Source of the DNA: Alteromonas macleodii
Lineage (GTDB): Bacteria > Pseudomonadota > Gammaproteobacteria > Enterobacterales > Alteromonadaceae
DNA: 64,000 nt
Direction: 5' to 3'
NCBI RefSeq assembly: GCF_903772925.1
Contig: NZ_LR812090.1
Span: 2,500,333-2,564,332 of the forward strand
Below are positions 6,545 through 13,055 of this stretch, one piece after another. Every line of letters starts with the position of its first letter. Position 1 is the stretch's first letter. The position numbers and the translations under genes are program-made. A model generated the notes under the pieces. It saw nothing but the letters and a program-made list of their open reading frames with translations. It was not told the origin of the DNA and made no database searches.

Positions 6545-6784
6545 ATGCCACATAGGAAGTTCTCAGTTCTCACTCGCGGGGAACACGGCATTATCGCAGG
6601 TGTATGCTCAGGTCTTTCTCAATATTATGGACTCCGTAAAGCGGGGCTTCGGATAGCGTTTCTTATATCTTCCTTTTTCTTTGTTTTACCAGTTTTTTTA
6701 TATATTGTTTTGTGGCTAATTTTACCTAAGTACCCAACAACTCAGGCGATGGCTCGACAGCTACGAAGACAAAGTGGTCGTTAA
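6545..6784 (+). CDS. PspC domain membrane protein
   Basis: A 79-aa PspC-domain protein. The domain (RGEHGIIAGVCSGLSQYYGL, then a long hydrophobic segment ending LYIVLWLILPK) fills residues 8-66, with a short basic tail. PspC proteins act in envelope-stress responses, but cassette copies lack the rest of a psp operon and no pspA is nearby. A strong AGGAGG ribosome site precedes the ATG. The leader of about 194 bases after the core is unusually long for a cassette and may carry its own promoter. Confidence 0.85.
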   Translation: MPHRKFSVLTRGEHGIIAGVCSGLSQYYGLRKAGLRIAFLISSFFFVLPVFLYIVLWLILPKYPTTQAMARQLRRQSGR

Positions 6785-6793
6785 GGAAAAAGC

Positions 6794-6870
6794 AGTTAGC
6801 AAGAATTATGTCGTCAGCGAGCTAGCTGGGACAAAATATGGCGTCCTTGTCAGCCCATATGAATACGAAG
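6794..6870 (+). repeat. Probable decayed attC site
   Basis: AGTTAGCAAGAATTATGTCG aligns with the left half of the 5607-5712 site (CTAACAACAAAGTTATGTCG), but R'' is changed and no clean right core is seen. Limits approximate. Confidence 0.35.
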
Positions 6871-6936
6871 TGACATGCACTTAACAGGGATGTTTATTTT
6901 TAGTGTGTAAGAACAATACTAAAAGGATTTCAAAAA

Positions 6937-7515
6937 ATGCGTATATCTCTATTAATTATATTCTTGTCATTTAACTGCTTAGCTGCTTCAAATATAGAGC
7001 TACAAAAAGAACTAGTATCTATGGCTAAAGCAGATCAAGAAGTCAGAAATGAGATAAGTACAGCCGGATGGAAAAAAGCGCCAGCTGATTTGCTCGAAAA
7101 AATTAAGCGTATTGATATAGAAAACACCAATAGGCTAAAAGAAATCGTTAAACAACATTCATGGGTTACTCAAGATTTAGTTGGTAGTGAAGGCGTTTCA
7201 GCCGCGTTTTTAATTGTTCAACATTCGCCAGACTACCAATTCAAGCAAAGCATGCTTCCACTTTTAAAACAATCCTTCTTGAATGGCGAAGGCGTCACGG
7301 GTCAAGAGTTTGCCTTACTAACAGACAGGGTTTTAATCTATCAGAATAAACCACAACTATATGGCACCCAACTAAGTATTGTAGGTGGCGAATTAGTTTT
7401 CGAACCAATTTTAGACCAAGAGAATGTAAATCACAGAAGAGCAGAAGTTGGACTGCCATCATTGGAGAAATACAAGAAAGTAGTTGCAGAGGCTTATGGA
7501 TTGCCAGTGAAGTGA
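6937..7515 (+). CDS. Exported DUF6624 family protein
   Basis: A 192-aa protein with a signal peptide (MRISLLIIFLSFNCLAAS, cleavage near 17). The body shows the DUF6624 pattern: MAKADQEVRNE, KRIDIENTNRLKEIVKQHSW, SAAFLIVQHSPD, LLTDRVLIYQNKPQLYGTQ, and RRAEVGLPSLEKY near the end. The family has no established function. An AAGGA ribosome site is present. It lies within the array but is bordered by weak or unrecognisable attC sequences. Confidence 0.75.
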   Translation: MRISLLIIFLSFNCLAASNIELQKELVSMAKADQEVRNEISTAGWKKAPADLLEKIKRIDIENTNRLKEIVKQHSWVTQDLVGSEGVSAAFLIVQHSPDYQFKQSMLPLLKQSFLNGEGVTGQEFALLTDRVLIYQNKPQLYGTQLSIVGGELVFEPILDQENVNHRRAEVGLPSLEKYKKVVAEAYGLPVK

Positions 7516-7620
7516 ATAGCTACGGGACTGCTAGAGCTTGGCTCAGTTCCACGTTGCTACACAGTTTAGCCAGGCATTAATAGCGCCTTAACTCAGGCGT
7601 CATATACACATGGAGGTACT
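7516..7620 (+). other. Inter-cassette spacer without a clear attC
   Basis: No R''/R' pair was found. Two small hairpins are possible: GGGACTG/CAGTTCC (7524-7550) and GCGCCT/AGGCGT just before the next ribosome site. May be a decayed attC. Confidence 0.35.
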
Positions 7621-7836
7621 ATGAATACTGCCACACTATTAAATTGCCTGATTATTATGGTTGTTTGCGCTTACGGAATAGCTTTCTTTGGTGGTTATTT
7701 AAAACAAGCTAAAACATCACCTGCGTTTGTATGGGTTAAAAACAAACATTCAAAGGCTCCTAAAATATTAGAGTTAATTTTCATTTTTGTCTTTGCATAC
7801 AAAGCGGCAGAGTTATTAAAAAACTTACTGTTTTAG
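7621..7836 (+). CDS. Cassette-encoded small membrane protein (71 aa)
   Basis: Unrecognised protein with an N-terminal hydrophobic segment (about 5-27), a basic polar middle (KQAKTSPAFVWVKNKHSKAPK) and a second hydrophobic segment (about 49-65). A GGAGG ribosome site lies four bases before the ATG. Confidence 0.6.
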   Translation: MNTATLLNCLIIMVVCAYGIAFFGGYLKQAKTSPAFVWVKNKHSKAPKILELIFIFVFAYKAAELLKNLLF

Positions 7837-7852
7837 TTTGTAGTTCGCCTGC

Positions 7853-7944
7853 AAATAACATGCTAATTTACAATAGCATTGTTTGCTAGGGCGCATACAC
7901 TCGTGGCGGATTCGCTATTGTGCTCCATCATTATAAAGTTATAC
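7853..7944 (+). repeat. attC site
   Basis: R'' AAATAAC (7853-7859), inner CGTGGCGGATTCGCTATTGTG, tail CTCCATCATTATAAAGTTA, core GTTATAC (7938-7944). 92 bp. Confidence 0.7.
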
Positions 7945-8009
7945 GAATAAATGTGAAAAATAAGAAAATCATTGGTAACCTAAAAGCTCTATTCAAATAA
8001 GGAAGTTCT

Positions 8010-8246
8010 ATGAAAAGCCGTACAAAAATAGTTTTATCAGCCGTTGCTTTTACATCTGTAATAAGCTTGCAGTCCTTTATCCTGTATCAGCAAAATCAAG
8101 CAAATAGTACTTTACATGGCAAAGTAGACAAGCTTCAGAGTCAAATTGAGCAAACAAGCAAAGCTAATCAAGATCTTCTCTTAAAAATAGAAAGCTTGGA
8201 GAGTAATTTAGAGCTTAAACCTCGTAGCCTTCTTTCTATGAATTAA
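8010..8246 (+). CDS. Cassette-encoded anchored coiled-coil protein (78 aa)
   Basis: Unrecognised protein with one hydrophobic segment (about residues 8-26) followed by a heptad-like helix rich in Gln, Lys, Ser and Leu (LHGKVDKLQSQIEQ...LLLKIESLESNLE, about 34-69). This suggests a membrane-anchored periplasmic coiled coil, overall similar in shape to small phage-type spanins or FtsL-like proteins, but without sequence evidence for either. AAGGA ribosome site seven bases before the ATG. Confidence 0.6.
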   Translation: MKSRTKIVLSAVAFTSVISLQSFILYQQNQANSTLHGKVDKLQSQIEQTSKANQDLLLKIESLESNLELKPRSLLSMN

Positions 8247-8258
8247 TTGGCTCTTTGA

Positions 8259-8303
8259 ATAACAACCTAGTCAACCTACTGTTTTCTTGAGCTAGGTTGT
8301 TAT
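8259..8303 (+). repeat. Perfect 12-bp hairpin, attC-like or terminator-like
   Basis: ATAACAACCTAG (8259-8270) and CTAGGTTGTTAT (8292-8303) are perfect inverted arms with a 21-base loop. The arms end in TAAC and GTTATAT as attC boxes do, but the inner consensus is missing. There is no following T-run, so it is a poor intrinsic terminator. Confidence 0.5.
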
Positions 8304-8441
8304 ATGCCAACAATTTTTACGAGTCGCACAGTCAAAGGGAAATATTTGATTTATCTATTCGCGTTTGTGTTGTTAGAGGCCGCAATTGCTTGGAATATAG
8401 CACGCGAAAGGCGCTCGCTATTAGAAAGTTATATACGTTGA
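8304..8441 (+). CDS. Possible small membrane protein (45 aa)
   Basis: An ATG immediately after the hairpin opens a 45-codon frame. The product has a basic N-terminus (TSRTVKGKY), one hydrophobic helix (LIYLFAFVLLEAAIAW) and a charged tail (NIARERRSLLESYIR), a convincing single-pass topology. No ribosome site is visible. Its last codons overlap TATTAGAAAGTTATAT, an attC tail-like sequence with core GTTATAT at 8428-8434, as expected of a real cassette. Function unknown. Confidence 0.4.
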   Translation: MPTIFTSRTVKGKYLIYLFAFVLLEAAIAWNIARERRSLLESYIR

Positions 8442-8457
8442 CAGTAAGGAGGTCATT

Positions 8458-8997
8458 ATGAAGAAGGGTTTATTACTATTATTGCTTATTTTCTCAAACA
8501 GCTCTTGGAGTCAGACATACGAAGAGAAAATTGCTGCATCTAAAGCGTTTATTGGAAAGCCTGTTCAAGAACACACTTTTTATACTTTAGATAAACAACC
8601 AATTACCTTCCAAAACCTAAAAGGCGAAGCTGTAGTCGCTTACTTTTTCGCATCTTGGTGTTCTCCGTGTTATGAAGCGCTAGAGAACTTAAACAAAGCA
8701 ATCGAAACTACCCCACCAACTGTGCACGTTGTTGCAATATCTTTAGACGAGGATTGGGCTAGTCTAGAAAGAATGTTAGAAAGAACTGGCTACACTGGAG
8801 AGGTATGGAAATCTGCTGACGCAGAGTTAGCATTTCAAGAGCGCTTATTCGCTAATTTTACCAGCTCTCTGCCTCATATTATTCGGATAGATGCACAAGG
8901 AATACTTATTGAAGGCGGTTCAAGAGTAAAATCCTTTGACCAATGGACAGCGCTCATCAATCAAAACGCTTCTATAAGTAAAGCCAGTGGTATTTAA
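8458..8997 (+). CDS. Periplasmic TlpA-like thioredoxin-fold protein
   Basis: A 179-aa protein with a signal peptide (MKKGLLLLLLIFSNSSWS, cleavage near 18) and a TlpA/AhpC-TSA thioredoxin fold. The active site is CSPC at about 68-71 in VVAYFFASWCSPCYEALENL; VHVVAISLDED and SLPHIIRIDAQGILIEGG are the expected later strands. Probably a periplasmic thiol-disulfide reductase; no cytochrome maturation or reductase partner is nearby. A strong AAGGAGGT ribosome site precedes the ATG. Confidence 0.85.
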   Translation: MKKGLLLLLLIFSNSSWSQTYEEKIAASKAFIGKPVQEHTFYTLDKQPITFQNLKGEAVVAYFFASWCSPCYEALENLNKAIETTPPTVHVVAISLDEDWASLERMLERTGYTGEVWKSADAELAFQERLFANFTSSLPHIIRIDAQGILIEGGSRVKSFDQWTALINQNASISKASGI

Positions 8998-9089
8998 CAA
9001 GTAGGCAAGTTCGTCCACTCGAATAAGTCCCCTTTGGTCGTCTTCGCCTTTATGCCCACGAACGGGCGCCCAGAATTTGAAACTTATTG
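8992..9089 (+). repeat. attC site, diverged
   Basis: R'' ATTTAAC (8992-8998) overlaps the stop codon of the thioredoxin gene. Right part GGGCGCCCAGAATTTGAAAC with a degenerate core CTTATTG (9083-9089). About 98 bp. Confidence 0.5.
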
Positions 9090-9253
9090 GCTATACTGGG
9101 AAATTTAATAACGAAACATAACGTGCCAAGTAAATGTAACGCGAATTCAACTTCGAAGTGCAAAACAAAGAACTAACTATGTAACTTTCTCAGCCTTGAA
9201 AAACTATCAGCAGACCACACTGATATTTAAACGATTAATTCAAGGATGAAGAA

Positions 9254-9703
9254 ATGCCACAAATAAATAGTTTGTTTAAAGAAAAATCGATAGTAGCGGT
9301 TCTAGCTTTGTGCGTTTTTTCATTTGGAACTTACGTTGTTTATCGCCTGTGGCAGTTATCCGAAATACTGAATTCAACATCGGAAAGTCACATTTCAAAG
9401 GCATTTACATCCAGTGCAATTTCGATTCACATACTTTCGTTACTAGGGCTTGCTTACTATTTTCTGTTCCCTGCACCAGCAGCGTTACTAGTAACGGCTA
9501 AGGTTCTTCATCTAATATCCGCAGTTTTCCATATTGTATGGATTATCAAAGTTAGAAATAGAATTAATAGGGTAAATAAAGCGTCAAAAGGCAATTATTT
9601 GTGGCTAGACCCATTTCTGAGCAGCTTTTTTCATGTCATTTACTTTCAATACAAAATAAACCAATCTATAAGTTGTAGTATCTCTCGAAAAACTGCGTTA
9701 TAA
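9254..9703 (+). CDS. Cassette-encoded membrane protein (149 aa), DUF4234-like
   Basis: Four hydrophobic segments (about residues 13-33, 55-72, 73-90, 91-100 and onward). The loop IIKVRNRINRVNKASKGNYLWLDPFLSSFFHVIYFQYKIN resembles the end of DUF4234-type membrane proteins; this assignment is tentative. AAGGA ribosome site before the ATG. The leader from the previous attC (9090-9253) is long for a cassette and shows no convincing promoter. Confidence 0.55.
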   Translation: MPQINSLFKEKSIVAVLALCVFSFGTYVVYRLWQLSEILNSTSESHISKAFTSSAISIHILSLLGLAYYFLFPAPAALLVTAKVLHLISAVFHIVWIIKVRNRINRVNKASKGNYLWLDPFLSSFFHVIYFQYKINQSISCSISRKTAL

Positions 9704-9704
9704 A

Positions 9705-9813
9705 AATTTAAGTAAGTTTCTCGCAGTATCACAGGGACACGAAAGCGGCGGCTCTAATGCATCGCTTTGATTAAAGACAGAATTAATATATGCGCCCTTT
9801 ATTTAAGCGTCGT
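9705..9813 (+). repeat. Probable decayed attC site
   Basis: The tail ATGCGCCCTTTATTTAAGCG matches the array tail, but the core is altered (GCGTCGT). The left box is uncertain. Confidence 0.4.
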
Positions 9814-9835
9814 GCGCACAGGAGGTTACAATCAC

Positions 9836-10132
9836 ATGGAAAGTTTCATCCCTTTAGTTCTAATATCTATACTTATTTTTCTTCAAATAAAAAAATTTAG
9901 AGATATGTGTAAATATTTATCTTTCACCTACCCAGAAGAATGGGGGAAATTATCCCGTAACTCTTTAGGTGGGTCTCAGTGGTCAGTGACAAATGCAAAT
10001 TTGAGTGAATCATTCAAAACAGGTTTTTTTTCGACTGTGGCCGATGAAAAAATAAGACAGTTTAAAAGGTTTAGATTATTGAATATGTTCTTGATGGGAG
10101 CAGTGATATTGCTACATTTTATCTTCTTTTGA
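9836..10132 (+). CDS. Cassette-encoded membrane protein (98 aa)
   Basis: Unrecognised protein with hydrophobic segments at both ends (about residues 3-17 and 82-98) and a polar middle containing SFTYPEEWGKLSRNS. The frame is open upstream from 9767, but the ATG at 9836 has a CAGGAGG ribosome site and follows the attC tail, so it is preferred. Both ends probably lie in the membrane with a cytoplasmic or periplasmic loop. Function unknown. Confidence 0.6.
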   Translation: MESFIPLVLISILIFLQIKKFRDMCKYLSFTYPEEWGKLSRNSLGGSQWSVTNANLSESFKTGFFSTVADEKIRQFKRFRLLNMFLMGAVILLHFIFF

Positions 10133-10157
10133 TGGCAGCAATGCACGCGTAGCAGCC

Positions 10158-10260
10158 TATTAACAAAGACAGACGCATGAATAACGGCTTCACTGAATTT
10201 GATGATATGCCGCACTGCCTCAGTCGTTTACTGAAAGCGATAGCGCACAACAAGTTAATG
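10158..10260 (+). repeat. attC site, diverged
   Basis: R'' TATTAAC (10158-10164) and core GTTAATG (10254-10260) are near reverse complements. The inner part carries ATAACGGCTTCACTGAA in place of the usual GGCGGCTTCGCC. 103 bp. Confidence 0.5.
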
Positions 10261-10270
10261 TAAAAGACTT

Positions 10271-10585
10271 ATGATGAAACTGATACCTTACTCTAATTTA
10301 AAGCCCAGGAACCTAGGCATAATTCTATTTGTTGCGCGTTTGTTAGCTTATGCCGGTTATTTCTTTATAGGTGTAGCCCTTTTAGCTTTTTCTTCCGAAA
10401 TTTATAATTATATATTTCCAATTGTACCGGTTGGCGGTCAAGGAGAAACCTATCATGGGGACACGTACATATTGGGAGTGATTACTCTTGTTTTTGCTAT
10501 AGTTATATTGACCGTATCTGCTCTATTTGCTGCGCTCGTTTCTTGGGAGGCTTCACTCAAAAGCCCGAATGACCGGGAAATATAA
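10271..10585 (+). CDS. Cassette-encoded membrane protein (104 aa)
   Basis: Unrecognised protein with two membrane segments (about residues 15-41 and 65-92) joined by a short loop with GGQGETYHGDTY, and a short polar tail. The double ATG at 10271/10274 lies about ten bases after the attC core. Function unknown. Confidence 0.6.
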   Translation: MMKLIPYSNLKPRNLGIILFVARLLAYAGYFFIGVALLAFSSEIYNYIFPIVPVGGQGETYHGDTYILGVITLVFAIVILTVSALFAALVSWEASLKSPNDREI

Positions 10586-10616
10586 AAGTGCTGGTTACTT
10601 ATAGTTTTATATTGTC

Positions 10617-10743
10617 GTATAACACATCGTTAGGAACTGCTGTTAAAACTGTAGATATAAATGATGACAGAATTTATTTACTCGTCATCGACGCTATTAA
10701 GGCTTAGCAGCTGAAACAAAGCTCAACGCCTGCTTGGTTATAG
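10617..10743 (+). repeat. Possible attC site, diverged (127 bp)
   Basis: R'' GTATAAC (10617-10623) and core GTTATAG (10737-10743) are near reverse complements. The long middle has no close match to the array consensus. Confidence 0.4.
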
Positions 10744-10787
10744 CATTACGGTGAAGCACAGTGTTCATACCAACACAAGGAAGTATT

Positions 10788-11057
10788 ATGATAAAAAATG
10801 AAATACCGGCTAGGATTATCCTAACTTTCTTCGCAATAGCTCCAATCTATTTAGCTGCTGGCTATTTTCAAGCAGACAAGCCATTCGCTGCTATATCTAT
10901 GCTTCTTATCTCAATGCTGTTTTTGATTACTCAGGTGAACATCAAACAATTTTTGGTGCCGGAAAAGAAGCCAAAACCTAAATTAGTTTTTTTACAAATA
11001 TTTATTGCTGTAATATCGTTGGCACTACTGGCAGCAAAGCTATTAGGTGTAACCTGA
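10788..11057 (+). CDS. Last cassette gene: small membrane protein (89 aa)
   Basis: Unrecognised protein with three hydrophobic segments (about residues 7-25, 29-47, 67-87) and a basic loop (PEKKPKPK). A GTG in the same frame lies at 10761, but the ATG at 10788 with AAGGA is preferred. No attC was recognised after it, so it may be the terminal cassette or belong to the flanking chromosome. Confidence 0.55.
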   Translation: MIKNEIPARIILTFFAIAPIYLAAGYFQADKPFAAISMLLISMLFLITQVNIKQFLVPEKKPKPKLVFLQIFIAVISLALLAAKLLGVT

Positions 11058-11153
11058 TGCCATTTAATATGTACGTGATTTGAAAAACAGTTTGTTTAAG
11101 CAAGTTTAGAAGCACAATAACCACTAGTCAGCTTCTTCAATAAATAGAATGAT

Positions 11154-11522
11154 ATGACCCTTGATGAATTCAATCTCTTTTGCAAAGCGCTACCCCATAC
11201 TACCCATGTTGTTCAATGGGGAAATTCAGATGTATGGAAGATAGGTGGGAAAGTTTTTGCTATAGGGAACATTGGCAAAGACGGGCACCCTGCTTTTACC
11301 TTTAAAACGTCAGAGCAAAACTATTATTTTCTGGAAGAAAAGCCTGGCTATAGGCCAGCGCCCTATCTTGCTAGTCGTGGTATGAAGTGGATACAGCAAT
11401 ACAACTGTGAGAACGATGAAGATGAAGCGTTAGAGTATTATCTAAGCGCATCATATAAGCTAGTATCGTTAGGGTTAACCAAAAAGATGCAAAAAGCCCT
11501 TGGTTTAAATCAATCTCAGTAA
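11154..11522 (+). CDS. MmcQ/YjbR family protein
   Basis: A 122-aa YjbR-like protein. The family pattern is clear: TLDEFNLFCKALPHTTHVVQWGNSDVWKIGGKVFAIGN at the start, ALTFKT-like HPAFTFKTSE, GYRPAPYLASRGMKWIQ and a C-terminal helix with ASYKLVSLGLTKKMQKALGL. YjbR has a fold like CyaY/DNA-binding proteins and its role is not established. It is followed within 14 bases by the DUF3703 gene, so these probably form an operon outside the cassette array. Confidence 0.85.
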   Translation: MTLDEFNLFCKALPHTTHVVQWGNSDVWKIGGKVFAIGNIGKDGHPAFTFKTSEQNYYFLEEKPGYRPAPYLASRGMKWIQQYNCENDEDEALEYYLSASYKLVSLGLTKKMQKALGLNQSQ

Positions 11523-11536
11523 AAGGTACCTACCCT

Positions 11537-11914
11537 ATGTTCAAAGCAAAAGGCTTTACGCGCAATATTCGCCCATATGTAGAAGCAGAACTAGCGCACG
11601 CTCATAAAATGCAAAACCAAAACAACCAAAAGTGTGCTTTTTCACACTTAGAAAATGCCCACGTTCTTGGTCAAGCCTCTACAAGACTGCACGTAGCGGT
11701 ACACGTTCAAGTGCTTTTATGGGCAGTGAAACAAGGCAATATTGGTGAGTTTTTTGGTCAGCTTTTAAGAATTGCGGGTGCTGCCACAAAAACTGTTTTT
11801 GGGCTTGTACCTCATGGAAATACAGGTGGCGCTAACGTTAGCCCATTTAAGGCAATGCCAATTAAACCAAACTTAAATACGATCATAAAAAAAGCGCGTT
11901 CGAATGAAAATTAA
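11537..11914 (+). CDS. DUF3703 family protein
   Basis: A 125-aa protein matching DUF3703: FTRNIRPYVEAELAHA, SHLENAHVLGQASTRLHVAVHVQVLLWAVKQGN, then GAATKTVFGLVPHGNTGGANVSPFKAMPI. The HxxH pairs (HLENAH, HVAVH) may bind a metal, but no function is established for the family. The end overlaps the start of the PhzF-like gene by 11 bases, so translation is probably coupled. Confidence 0.85.
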   Translation: MFKAKGFTRNIRPYVEAELAHAHKMQNQNNQKCAFSHLENAHVLGQASTRLHVAVHVQVLLWAVKQGNIGEFFGQLLRIAGAATKTVFGLVPHGNTGGANVSPFKAMPIKPNLNTIIKKARSNEN

Positions 11915-12695
11915 AATTAACGTTGTCGATGCATTTACTAGTGTAAGGTTTAAAGGCAACCCTGCAGCTGTAGTTATAACGGGTAAATGGCTTAGCGATG
12001 AAAAAATGCAAGAAATCGCTGCTGAAAATAACCTTTCAGAAACCGCATTTTTAGTAGAAGACGATAACGGTGTATTTGGTATACGTTGGTTTTCCCCGAT
12101 AACAGAAATCGACTTTTGCGGTCATGCAACGCTGGCTTCTGCATTTGTTATTTTTAGCGAAAATTATCAACTACCGCACATTTCGTTTTTCGCTAAATCG
12201 GTGGGGATGATGAAAGTCGTTAAGAAAGAAAACGGTTTCATTCAAATGGACTTCCCTAATAGAATGCCTCACCCTGTTGATGACGTGCCTGAAGCGTTAC
12301 TACAAGGGCTTTCAATAAAACCCAAAAGCATTTTGAAAAATGATCAAGCGTATTTTGCTGTTTATTCCGACGAAGACGACGTTTTAAGTGTAATTCAAGA
12401 CAGCGAACAACTGAAAACACTTGCGCCCTATGATGTGGTAGTGACAGCACCGGGTACTCAATTTGACTTCGTATCCCGTTATTTTTGGCCTGCGAACGGC
12501 GGTGATGAAGACCCGGTAACCGGTTCAATTCACACTGGGCTGGCGCCTTATTGGGCAAAAGTGCTTGGGCGGTCAAAGCTTATGGCTTATCAAGCATCTA
12601 AACGAGGTGGTACAGTAAAATGTGAAGTGACAGGCGACCGCGTGCTTATTTCAGGCCAAGCGGTGTCTTACCTTGAAGGTTATATTACTATTTAA
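11904..12695 (+). CDS. PhzF-family isomerase
   Basis: A 263-aa PhzF/YddE-family protein with a diaminopimelate-epimerase-like fold. It has the hallmark start VDAFTSVRFKGNPAAVVI, NNLSETAFL with the conserved glutamate (about 45), IRWFSPITEIDFCGHATLASAFV, and the late GGDEDPVTGSIHTGLAPYWA motif. Such proteins catalyse isomerisations of small amino-acid-derived compounds; no phenazine genes are present, so the phenazine label should not be carried over. Confidence 0.9.
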   Translation: MKIKINVVDAFTSVRFKGNPAAVVITGKWLSDEKMQEIAAENNLSETAFLVEDDNGVFGIRWFSPITEIDFCGHATLASAFVIFSENYQLPHISFFAKSVGMMKVVKKENGFIQMDFPNRMPHPVDDVPEALLQGLSIKPKSILKNDQAYFAVYSDEDDVLSVIQDSEQLKTLAPYDVVVTAPGTQFDFVSRYFWPANGGDEDPVTGSIHTGLAPYWAKVLGRSKLMAYQASKRGGTVKCEVTGDRVLISGQAVSYLEGYITI

Positions 12696-12732
12696 CAATT
12701 TAAAGAATAAAGCTGTAGAAGGAACTATATAA

Positions 12733-12918
12733 ATGCAAAAAGTCGTTGAATTTAAAACTCGTAACTTTTGGTCTAGCCAACTTAATTTAGACACCCTTAA
12801 CGAAGAAGTTACCAAATACAACAATCAGGGCTGGCGTGTTATTCAAGTAACACCAGTGTCGTCTTTTTCTGCACATGTTCGTTCGGTATTACTCCTTCTT
12901 GAAAGATCGAATAGTTAA
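12733..12918 (+). CDS. DUF4177 family protein (61 aa)
   Basis: Small soluble protein with the DUF4177 pattern: a short strand VVEFKT, LDTLNEEVTKYNNQGWRVIQVTP, then a hydrophobic strand SVLLLLERS. Function unknown. It follows the PhzF-like gene by 37 bases and is probably the last gene of the operon, ending at the terminator at 12975-13001. Confidence 0.8.
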   Translation: MQKVVEFKTRNFWSSQLNLDTLNEEVTKYNNQGWRVIQVTPVSSFSAHVRSVLLLLERSNS

Positions 12919-12974
12919 AAGTAAAAACTAGAAAGAGCCAAACATTCTATGCTCGCTCCCTATCGAAAACAAAA

Positions 12975-13001
12975 AAGCGGAAGATATTTAACCTTCCGCT
13001 T
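12975..13001. terminator. Bidirectional intrinsic terminator
   Basis: Arms AAGCGGAAG and CTTCCGCTT with a nine-base loop, A-run on the left. Serves the DUF4177 gene (+) and the gamma-glutamyltransferase gene (-). Confidence 0.85.
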
Positions 13002-13055
13002 TCACTCACGCAACAGCGCATTGCTGCCTCTAGTTTTAACTAGGCAAACGCCAAA

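Noticed and set aside
8259..8303. Ordinary intrinsic terminator
   Set aside because: The stem is perfect, but the loop is 21 bases and there is no T-run.
9090..9253. Promoter within the cassette leader (TTGAAA at about 9196)
   Set aside because: No acceptable -10 box at 16-18 bases; too weak to annotate.
299..10743. CRISPR-like array
   Set aside because: The repeats are long, diverged, hairpin-forming and separated by whole genes, as attC sites are, not identical short repeats with regular spacers.
12256..12576. Minus-strand frame of 106 codons inside the PhzF-like gene
   Set aside because: Antisense shadow with no support from start signals or protein-like composition.
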